Below the pieces are notes generated by a model, which worked only from the letters and a program-made list of their open reading frames with translations, searched no databases and was not told the DNA's origin. The translations under genes and the position numbers were made by a program. A stretch of DNA of 50,871 nucleotides from Calditrichota bacterium (lineage in GTDB: Bacteria > Calditrichota > Calditrichia > Calditrichales > J004). Location of the stretch: NCBI GenBank assembly GCA_003696775.1, contig RFFS01000159.1, forward strand, positions 1-50,871, in the 5' to 3' direction. Positions 44,377 through 50,871 of this stretch are shown one piece after another (positions within the stretch are counted from its first letter, which is position 1; every line of letters starts with the position of its first letter).

Positions 44377-45885
44377 ATGAATACGGAAAGAATTAAACAT
44401 TATCGCTGGATGTTTATTGTGTTAGGCGTGGTGATCGGTCTGGGACTGGCCGCCGGTTTTAAAGTAACCCGTGAAAGCCATGCTGATGATTTAAGCGAAA
44501 CCCAGGCCGCATTACAACCGGTGAGCGGTCAGGATATAGACGTGGCCGAACAGCTTAGTAACGCTTTTGCCCGGGTGGCGGCGCAGGTCAACCCGTCGGT
44601 GGTCACCATATTCACGGAAACAACCGTACGCGGCATCAACCGCCCATTTCCCCAATTTTTCGGTAACGATGATTTCTTTCGCCGCTTTTTCAATATGCCG
44701 CAACAACCGCAGTCGCCGAGAAGTTTTAAACAACAGGGACTGGGTTCCGGCGTGATTGTCAGCAAGGACGGCCTTATCCTGACCAACAACCATGTGGTGG
44801 AAGGCGCCGATAAAATCAAAGTTCGACTACTGGACGGCACGGAGTATGAAGCCACGGTAAAAGGCACGGACAAACAAACCGACCTGGCCGTAATCAAAAT
44901 TGAGGCCGATGACCTGAAAGCGATTAAAATCGGCGATTCCGATAAAGCGCGGGTCGGTCAGTGGGTGCTGGCTATCGGTTCTCCCTTATCCCCGGGTCTC
45001 GATCATACCGTTACGGCGGGAATTATCAGCGCCAAGGGGCGTTCCGGCGTGGGTCTGAATCGCTATGAGGATTTTATTCAAACCGACGCGGCGATCAATC
45101 CCGGTAACTCCGGCGGGGCCATGGTTAACCTGCATGGGGAATTGATCGGCATCAATGCCGCCATTGCCTCCAAAACAGGGGGCTTCATGGGGATCGGCTT
45201 CGCCATACCCATCAATCTGGCTAATAAAGTCATGCAGGATTTGCTAACCCAGGGCAAAGTGTCCCGCGGCTGGCTCGGGGTTTACATACAGTCTGTCAGC
45301 CCGGAACTGGCCAAGGCACTTGGCCTGGAAAAACCGCGTGGCGTGATTATAACCAGTGTACAGAAAGACAGTCCCGCTGAAAAAGCTGGGCTTAAAGCGG
45401 AAGACGTTATCCTTAAATTCAACGGCAAAGACGTGGATAATTCCGTAACACTCAGCACGTGGGTGGCCGGTTCTTCCCCTGGCGAAAAAGTGAAACTGAC
45501 CATATTACGCGATGGTGATGAAAAAACCATCACTGTGGAACTCGGTGAATTGAACAATGCCATAACGCGCAGCGGCTCGGGGCGCAGCAGCTATGATATA
45601 CTCGGACTCACGGCAGCCGATCTGACCGATGAACTGGCCTCGAAATATCATCTGGATGAAGTGGAAAAAGGGGTGGTCATAACAAAAGTAGAGCCGGAAA
45701 GCGTCGCCGACGAAGGCGGTTTACGCCCGGGTGACATGATTCTGAAGTTCAACCGTAAAGCCATTGAGTCTTTGGAAGATTTGGATAAACTGGTCAGGGA
45801 TGTGGAAGAAGGCGACAACATCCTATTGTTCATTCGCCGTGGCGAGGCGAACATCTTCGTGGCTCTGACCATACCCGAAAAATAA
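44377..45885 (+). CDS. DegP/HtrA-family periplasmic serine protease (Do family)
   Basis: The 502-residue protein has an N-terminal hydrophobic segment (residues 11-28; signal or anchor), a trypsin-like domain with H139 (T-N-N-H-V-V), D169 (T-D-L-A-V-I) and S245 (N-P-G-N-S-G-G), and two PDZ domains (~290-375 and ~400-495). It degrades or refolds damaged envelope proteins. The ribosome site AAAGGAGGTG is near-perfect, suggesting high expression. A terminator follows. The two-component system downstream could control envelope stress, but they are separate transcripts. Confidence 0.94.
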   Translation: MNTERIKHYRWMFIVLGVVIGLGLAAGFKVTRESHADDLSETQAALQPVSGQDIDVAEQLSNAFARVAAQVNPSVVTIFTETTVRGINRPFPQFFGNDDFFRRFFNMPQQPQSPRSFKQQGLGSGVIVSKDGLILTNNHVVEGADKIKVRLLDGTEYEATVKGTDKQTDLAVIKIEADDLKAIKIGDSDKARVGQWVLAIGSPLSPGLDHTVTAGIISAKGRSGVGLNRYEDFIQTDAAINPGNSGGAMVNLHGELIGINAAIASKTGGFMGIGFAIPINLANKVMQDLLTQGKVSRGWLGVYIQSVSPELAKALGLEKPRGVIITSVQKDSPAEKAGLKAEDVILKFNGKDVDNSVTLSTWVAGSSPGEKVKLTILRDGDEKTITVELGELNNAITRSGSGRSSYDILGLTAADLTDELASKYHLDEVEKGVVITKVEPESVADEGGLRPGDMILKFNRKAIESLEDLDKLVRDVEEGDNILLFIRRGEANIFVALTIPEK

Positions 45886-45903
45886 CCCATCCCTCCGGGT
45901 TTT

Positions 45904-45938
45904 AAAAGCGTCGTCACCCGGTGTGGCGGCGCTTTTTT
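45904..45938 (+). terminator. Rho-independent terminator after the DegP-like gene
   Basis: A 10-bp stem with one G-U pair (45904-45913 with 45927-45936) encloses a 13-base loop; T at 45933-45938 makes the tract. It starts 19 bases after the stop. Confidence 0.82.
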
Positions 45939-45989
45939 AATAATTCCGGGTCATTTGCACGGGATACCTAAAAACAGGATATTTATGAC

Positions 45990-46664
45990 ATGCGAATATT
46001 AATTGTGGAAGATGAAGAGAGTCTGGCGCAAAACATCCAGCGTATTCTGCTTAATGAAAATTATAAAGCCGAGTGCGTCTATAACGGTACGGATGGATTG
46101 GAGCAGGCCTTAACCGAGGAATATGATCTGATCATTCTCGATGTCATGCTGCCCGGCAAAGACGGCTTTGAAATCATCCGTACCCTGCGCCGGGAAGGCC
46201 TGGACGTGCCCGTGATCATGCTGACCGCCCGCAGTCAGGTGGAAGATAAAGTGCGCGGCCTGGATGAAGGCGCCGATGATTATCTGACCAAACCCTTTGC
46301 TGTTCCCGAGCTGCTGGCCCGCGTGCGTTCGCTTCTGCGCCGAAAAAGCGAAGTCAGCACATCCGTTATGCAATTAGGCGCTTTGGAACTGGATACGGCT
46401 GCCCGGCAGGCGCGTTTTAACGGTCAGGCTGTCATGCTGACCCCCAAGGAGTATGCCATCCTGGAATTCCTCTTTTATAACAAGAACCGCGTGGTGTCGC
46501 GATTGTCCATCGCCGAGCATGTGTGGGGCGATCAGATGGATTTGTTTACCATGACCAATTTTGTGGATGTGCATATCAAAAACCTGCGCAAAAAACTCGG
46601 AGACGCCGCCGCTTATGTGCAAACGGTTCGCGGCCTGGGCTATATGCTTAAGGAACCCACATGA
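45990..46664 (+). CDS. OmpR/PhoB-family response regulator
   Basis: The 224-residue protein has a receiver domain with E8-D-E acidic pocket residues, phospho-acceptor D51 (L-D-V-M-L-P-G) and K101 (T-K-P-F), and a C-terminal winged helix (~130-222) with T-P-K-E-Y-A-I-L and V-D-V-H-I-K-N-L-R-K-K-L. It is a DNA-binding regulator. The kinase gene overlaps its stop by 4 bp. Confidence 0.94.
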   Translation: MRILIVEDEESLAQNIQRILLNENYKAECVYNGTDGLEQALTEEYDLIILDVMLPGKDGFEIIRTLRREGLDVPVIMLTARSQVEDKVRGLDEGADDYLTKPFAVPELLARVRSLLRRKSEVSTSVMQLGALELDTAARQARFNGQAVMLTPKEYAILEFLFYNKNRVVSRLSIAEHVWGDQMDLFTMTNFVDVHIKNLRKKLGDAAAYVQTVRGLGYMLKEPT

Positions 46665-48097
46665 AAATATCCGCGAAAATCACCCTGTGGTACGGCAGCA
46701 TCACCCTGGCCATCATGATATTATTCAGCGGCGCGCTATATTGGGGCATGCGTCTGGTTTTATATGAAGCACTCGATGATGATCTGGCGATTTTCGCCAA
46801 CACCATCCAGGAAAGCTATAATCCTTTTTTAGGCGAATTTGAGGAACTGCTCTTTCACCTGGAATCCGCCAACCGCTATAAGGAATTGTGGCTGGTGGTC
46901 TATAACGCCATGGGCCGTCCTGTTTATGCCAGCCCGATGACGCAATACATCCCCTTAAAAATTCCCGTGCCCAAGGAAGCGCAGGCCGGTTACACTCTGC
47001 GTGTGAATGTGCCCAAAACCCTGCCCTGGCTGCACACCGACGAGGACGGTCGGATCACCTTCCGCGCCATCACACGACGCATGGCTTACAACGGACGTCC
47101 CATCGGTTACATACAGGCCGCCCTGCCCATTCAACGCGTTCAAACGGAACTGGACAGCCTGCTGCGTTTGATTGTCATGGCCAATATCATCGGCATTTTA
47201 CTCATCGGCGGCAGCGGCTATTTTCTTACACGCCGGGTCTTAAGCCCCATTCGCGATATCACCCGCAAAGCGCGGGAAATTAGCGAAACACGGATGGATG
47301 AACGGCTGCCCATCGTCCATGGCGAAGATGAATTGGGCCGGCTCAGTCAAACCCTGAACAACCTGTTGGAACGGCTGCAACAGGCTTTCCGCGCTCAACA
47401 GGTTTTCATCTCGGACATTACACATGAACTTAAAACCCCGCTTTCCATGATGCGTACCCACTGGGAAGCCGAATTGAACAACCCGCAACTCGACGACGAC
47501 ACCAAAAAACGCATCATCACCGATATAGAAGCCATAAGCAGGCTAAACAGGCTTTTAAAGGATCTATCCACGCTCAGCAAAACCGAGGAACGTCAAAACT
47601 GGCATATAACCCGTGTTTCGCTTGAACAGGTTATCCGGGATGTGATGAATGAATTACGGCCCATTTATGAATTGCGCAAGCAAGATGTCAACGCCGATCT
47701 GCCATCGGACTTATTCGTTGAGGGAGACCGGGACAAATTATATCAGGTCTTTTTCAATTTACTGGAGAATGCCTCGGCGTACAGCGGCGATGGTAGTGCG
47801 ATTTACATTCAAGGCGTTTCTGAAAAAAATCGTGTTTTAGTACGTATTTGCGACAACGGGCCCGGTATTCCCACTGAGGATCAGCCGCATATTTTCGAAC
47901 GCTTTTACAGAGTGCAAAAAGACCGATCGCGAAAAAGCGGCGGCAGCGGCTTGGGCCTGGCCATAGTAAGGCGCATCGTGGAAGCGCATAAAGGACGGAT
48001 ACATGTTTTCAATGCCCCCGAAGGCGGCGCCTGTTTTGAAATGACTTTTCCAACCCCGGTTACATCACTCAAATCTACCAATGAGGTTCAAATATGA
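46661..48097 (+). CDS. Sensor histidine kinase
   Basis: The 478-residue protein has two membrane segments (about residues 8-28 and 170-192) that flank a periplasmic domain of about 140 residues, then HAMP (~190-245), HisKA with H255 (D-I-T-H-E-L-K-T-P), and a HATPase domain with N-box N-L-L-E-N-A, D-N-G-P-G-I and G-S-G-L-G-L. The signal is unknown. It overlaps the regulator gene upstream and the nuclease gene downstream by ATGA, so all three are translationally coupled. Confidence 0.94.
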   Translation: MKISAKITLWYGSITLAIMILFSGALYWGMRLVLYEALDDDLAIFANTIQESYNPFLGEFEELLFHLESANRYKELWLVVYNAMGRPVYASPMTQYIPLKIPVPKEAQAGYTLRVNVPKTLPWLHTDEDGRITFRAITRRMAYNGRPIGYIQAALPIQRVQTELDSLLRLIVMANIIGILLIGGSGYFLTRRVLSPIRDITRKAREISETRMDERLPIVHGEDELGRLSQTLNNLLERLQQAFRAQQVFISDITHELKTPLSMMRTHWEAELNNPQLDDDTKKRIITDIEAISRLNRLLKDLSTLSKTEERQNWHITRVSLEQVIRDVMNELRPIYELRKQDVNADLPSDLFVEGDRDKLYQVFFNLLENASAYSGDGSAIYIQGVSEKNRVLVRICDNGPGIPTEDQPHIFERFYRVQKDRSRKSGGSGLGLAIVRRIVEAHKGRIHVFNAPEGGACFEMTFPTPVTSLKSTNEVQI

Positions 48098-49488
48098 CGA
48101 CTCTCCAATTTTTAGGCGCCGTGGGCACGGTTACCGGTTCGCGACATTTACTCACACTGGAAGGAAAAAAGTATCTCATCGATTGCGGCTTATTCCAGGG
48201 GGTAAAAGCCAACCGTCTTAAAAACCGCGCACCCTTTCCAGTGGATCCGGCAGAAATAGACAAGATTTTACTGACACACGCCCATATAGACCACACCGGT
48301 TATTTGCCACGACTGGTTAAACAGGGATACGGCAACACCATTCACGGCACCCACGCCACCATGGATCTGGTTCGTATATTATTGCCGGACAGCGCCCATT
48401 TACAGGAAGAAGATGCCCGATGGGCCAATAAAAAACAGTTCAGCAAACATACGCCCGCCCTGCCCCTTTACACCGGCAGGGATGCGGAAAAAGTGTTCCC
48501 CCTGTTACGCGGCCATTATTACGGCGAAGAAATTTTTCTTGAGGATGATGTACGGCTGAAATTCAAAAACGCCGGACACATCCTGGGGTCGGCTTTTTTG
48601 GACATCAAACGACTGGACGGGCCGCATAGTAAAAAAATCCTGTTCAGCGGCGATTTCGGCCATCCGCAACGACCGATTTTACGCGATCCGACACAGGTCT
48701 ATAATGTGGATTACCTTATACTGGAGGCCACCTATGGCAACCGACTGCATCCGGACAGCGATCCCGACAGCTACCTGACCCGCATCATTAACGAAAGCAT
48801 GCAACGCGGCGGTGTGCTGATTATTCCGGCCTTTTCCGTGGGACGTACGCAAACCCTCCTCTACACCATCCGTCTGTTGGAAAAAGCCCGCAAAATACCG
48901 GAGCTGGATATTTTTGTCGATTCACCCATGGCCATCCGCGCTTTGGATATCTACAACAAACATATCAGCGAGCTGAATCTTGCAGCACGTAAAAAATACA
49001 TGCGCGGCGAAGCCATCTTCCAGCCCAAATATTTAAAAATTTGCGCCAGCGTGGAAGAGTCGAAGGAGATCAATAAGGTCAAAAAGAACGCGATTATCAT
49101 TTCCGCCAGCGGCATGATTACCGGCGGTCGTATTTTGCATCATCTCGCCGAACGGTTGCCCGACAAACGCAACACGGTTTTGTTTATAGGCTATCAGGCC
49201 GAAGGCACCCGGGGCCGGGCGATTTTGGAAGGTCGCAAAAATATCAAAATACACGGCAACAAAGTACCGGTTAAGGCCCATATAGAAGAAATTAGCGGCT
49301 ATTCGGGTCATGGGGACTATCTGGAGATGTTGGCATGGTTGTCGGCCTTTAACAAGGCGCCGGAAAAAACCTTTTTGGTGCATGGTGAACCCGACGCGGT
49401 TGAGGCCATGGCCGATCACATCCGTCAGACACTGGGTTGGGAGGTGGTGATACCGGAAGAAGGCCGGGCGTATGAATTGGATTTTTGA
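48094..49488 (+). CDS. MBL-fold beta-CASP ribonuclease-like protein
   Basis: The 464-residue protein has the metallo-beta-lactamase motif H-A-H-I-D-H (about residues 67-72), S-G-D-F-G and E-A-T-Y-G-N, then a beta-CASP insert with S-A-S-G-M-I-T-G-G-R. G-Y-S-G-H-G-D and V-H-G-E-P close the active site. This is the CPSF-73/RNase J-like family, zinc-dependent nucleases of RNA (or DNA). It overlaps the sensor-kinase stop by 4 bp, an unusual operon partner. It is cytoplasmic. Confidence 0.92.
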   Translation: MTTLQFLGAVGTVTGSRHLLTLEGKKYLIDCGLFQGVKANRLKNRAPFPVDPAEIDKILLTHAHIDHTGYLPRLVKQGYGNTIHGTHATMDLVRILLPDSAHLQEEDARWANKKQFSKHTPALPLYTGRDAEKVFPLLRGHYYGEEIFLEDDVRLKFKNAGHILGSAFLDIKRLDGPHSKKILFSGDFGHPQRPILRDPTQVYNVDYLILEATYGNRLHPDSDPDSYLTRIINESMQRGGVLIIPAFSVGRTQTLLYTIRLLEKARKIPELDIFVDSPMAIRALDIYNKHISELNLAARKKYMRGEAIFQPKYLKICASVEESKEINKVKKNAIIISASGMITGGRILHHLAERLPDKRNTVLFIGYQAEGTRGRAILEGRKNIKIHGNKVPVKAHIEEISGYSGHGDYLEMLAWLSAFNKAPEKTFLVHGEPDAVEAMADHIRQTLGWEVVIPEEGRAYELDF

Positions 49489-49503
49489 CGGCGCCGACTT
49501 CCA

Positions 49504-49659
49504 TCACCCGATATCGCTTTTATCCTTTTGGATCGTCCTGCGGACGTATTGAAACAGATAAACGGCAAACGAACCAAGGATGATGACCAGCATCAGAATA
49601 GTCATAAAATCCTTATAGCCGTTGGCCTGAATCATATCCCATATGTTTTCCAGGAACAT
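49504..49659 (-). CDS. Small single-span membrane protein (51 residues)
   Basis: The ATG at 49659 has CAGGG 4 bases upstream. The product has a short N-terminal amphipathic part (M-F-L-E-N-I-W-D-M-I), one hydrophobic segment (about residues 20-39, with I-L-M-L-V-I-I-L-G-S-F-A-V-Y) and a charged tail R-R-T-I-Q-K-D-K. A longer frame reaches 49863, but its N-terminal part has no ribosome site and no family pattern. It converges on the nuclease gene (15-bp gap). Function unknown; the layout resembles the 44-residue protein at 20038-20172, but I see no clear sequence relation. Confidence 0.55.
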   Translation of the reverse strand: MFLENIWDMIQANGYKDFMTILMLVIILGSFAVYLFQYVRRTIQKDKSDIG

Positions 49660-49792
49660 AAAACCCTGTATCACGGGTAAATCAGGTTGCCTCACCCAAA
49701 AGCATTTATCCGGATTTAAGTATCGCATAGCCACGGGCTTATTTTTTCCACGAATACCGAATGCATTCATTATTTTATTTGGCGTTTTTATC

Positions 49793-49821
49793 TTGACAAT
49801 TAAGAAAATAACCTTTATTCT
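49793..49821 (+). promoter_or_regulatory. Sigma-70-type promoter for the TonB-dependent receptor gene
   Basis: A consensus TTGACA (49793-49798) and TATTCT (49816-49821) are separated by exactly 17 bases. The predicted start is near 49828, giving a leader of about 60 bases with the ribosome site CAGGAGGTG at 49875-49883. This is the best promoter match in the window. Confidence 0.6.
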
Positions 49822-49886
49822 TAGATCAATTTCCAGCCTTTTTTTCACATCAGACCATACCATATCAATAACTCAGGAGGTGTTTT

Positions 49887-50871
49887 ATGAGGTATATGGC
49901 TACAACGGGACGTGCGGTCCTGCTTATTTTATTGATGTCCGGGTTCCTTTGGGCGGAAACCGTCATACAGGGAACGGTTTCCGATGAATCGGGTCATCCC
50001 CTGCCCGGCGCGAATATTGTTGTTGAAGGTAAATTCATAGGCACATCCACCGACGCGGAGGGCTATTTTAAATTGCAGACACAACTGCAACCGCCTTTTA
50101 ACATCAATATCGCCATGATCGGTTTTACCACAAAAACAATTGAAATCACCCAGGCCGAAACCAAACTCGAGATCACATTGAAAGAAGAAAGTTTTATGTC
50201 CGACGCGGTTGTTGTTTCCGCTTCACGCGTGGAAGAAGATTTTTTACGCGCGCCCGTTACCGTGGAAAAAGTGGATCAACTGGCCATTAAGCAATCGCCA
50301 AGCGCCACCTTTTATGACGGGCTGGCGGATTTGCGTGAGGTTAATCTGATCGCCAACAGCATGATTTTTAAGGGCGCCACGGGACGCGGTTTCGGCGACA
50401 TGCACAATCCGGGGCTAATTCAGCTTATCGACGGTGTGGATAACGCCGGCATCGCCAACGGCAGTTTTGCCCTGGGTAACATGGTCGGCATATCCGATAT
50501 CGATGTGGCCAATGTGGAATTTTTACCCGGCGCTTCATCCGCCTTGTACGGCCCCAATGCCTTTAGCGGCGTTCTCTTTATTAACACCAAGTCGCCGTTT
50601 GACTATCAGGGATTGAGTGTGGAAGCGAAATCGGGTATGACCTCTTCCAATTATGCCGGTTCCTTTCCCTTGTATGGAATCAACATGCGCTATGCCAAAG
50701 CGTATGGCCATTTTGCCTATAAAGTGGCCTTGTCTCACTTTCAGGCTCATGACTGGGTGGCGCATAATTTTGCGGATCGTGAAGGCCGAGCGGCCGATGA
50801 TCCCGGTTATGACGGTGTCAATATTTATGGTGACGAGGTGGCAACGGACCTCGATATGGATGCGCTGGCCG
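49887..50871 (+). CDS. TonB-dependent receptor with carboxypeptidase-regulatory-like domain (3' end cut by window)
   Basis: The frame is open to the window end (328 residues seen). A signal peptide (A-V-L-L-I-L-L-M-S-G-F-L-W-A, residues ~10-23) is followed by a CarboxypepD_reg-like domain (~27-108; G-T-V-S-D-E-S-G-H-P-L-P-G-A-N-I and D-A-E-G-Y-F) and a plug domain (~110-230) with I-Q-L-I-D-G-V-D-N and G-A-S-S-A-L-Y-G-P-N-A-F-S-G. The barrel lies mostly outside. Such receptors import siderophores, vitamins or glycans; the substrate cannot be told. The ATG has CAGGAGGTG 3-4 bases upstream. Confidence 0.92.
   Translation, partial: MRYMATTGRAVLLILLMSGFLWAETVIQGTVSDESGHPLPGANIVVEGKFIGTSTDAEGYFKLQTQLQPPFNINIAMIGFTTKTIEITQAETKLEITLKEESFMSDAVVVSASRVEEDFLRAPVTVEKVDQLAIKQSPSATFYDGLADLREVNLIANSMIFKGATGRGFGDMHNPGLIQLIDGVDNAGIANGSFALGNMVGISDIDVANVEFLPGASSALYGPNAFSGVLFINTKSPFDYQGLSVEAKSGMTSSNYAGSFPLYGINMRYAKAYGHFAYKVALSHFQAHDWVAHNFADREGRAADDPGYDGVNIYGDEVATDLDMDALA

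Noticed and set aside
1-50871. CRISPR arrays, tRNA or rRNA genes, insertion sequences, phage genes
   Set aside because: No tandem repeat-spacer pattern, no cloverleaf-like segment, no transposase or integrase pattern was seen in any gap or frame.

Overview
**Organism.** No rRNA or tRNA gene was seen in this 50.9 kb window, so taxonomy is an inference. The gene content fits a Gram-negative, free-living, probably marine bacterium of the FCB/Calditrichota kind. Pointers are a TonB-dependent receptor with an N-terminal carboxypeptidase-regulatory-like domain, a TolC/MFP/RND efflux set, several lipoprotein or secreted proteins, a YpdA-type reductase (bacillithiol-using bacteria), a bacterial M49 peptidase and many ORFs with good AGGAG ribosome sites. 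Coding density is high and overlaps of 4 to 20 bp are frequent. No phage, insertion sequence, CRISPR array or integrase was found.

**Layout, 1-13.3 kb (all minus strand).** From upstream to downstream: adenosylhomocysteinase ahcY with its own terminator; then a long run of CNNM/CorC-like protein, MATE/ANKH-like transporter, radC, an acyl-CoA carboxylase carboxyltransferase, dcd, a PAP2 phosphatase, a Thioredoxin_9 protein, an AI-2E family transporter and an M49 lipoprotein ending in a strong terminator; then a DUF493 protein and a VanZ-like protein cut by the window edge.

**13.4-19.1 kb (plus strand).** A selenium cluster, mnmH-selD-TPMT-like methyltransferase, is tightly packed. A haem-binding chemoreceptor with its terminator follows, then ypdA.

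**19.1-26.2 kb (mixed).** A glycosyltransferase, a newly called 44-residue membrane protein, a MoxR-type ATPase/VWA pair, a cysteine-cluster protein and a sugar-nucleotide epimerase lie on the minus strand. An alpha/beta hydrolase, a DUF1648 protein and a small membrane protein follow.

**26.2-33.2 kb (plus).** An efflux operon: tetR-tolC-MFP-RND-SDR, with translational coupling.

**33.5-37.5 kb (plus).** The most unusual locus. One continuous 1135-codon frame fuses a complete molybdopterin oxidoreductase (4Fe-4S motif, Cys Mo ligand) to a complete IscS/NifS cysteine desulfurase. It overlaps a gene of the SLOG/TIGR00725 family, which includes the algal molybdenum-cofactor carrier protein. I propose a self-contained unit for sulfuration and handling of molybdenum cofactor; this is an inference.

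**37.6-44.1 kb (minus).** A complete tryptophan operon trpE-G-D-(CF)-B-A in which every neighbouring pair overlaps. It resembles the enterobacterial type (fused TrpC-TrpF, LLES and NPSPYM feedback motifs), so transfer is suspected.

**44.4-50.9 kb.** DegP/HtrA protease with terminator; an OmpR-type regulator, sensor kinase and beta-CASP nuclease in one coupled operon; a newly called 51-residue membrane protein on the minus strand; and a TonB-dependent receptor, cut by the window end, behind a near-consensus sigma-70 promoter.
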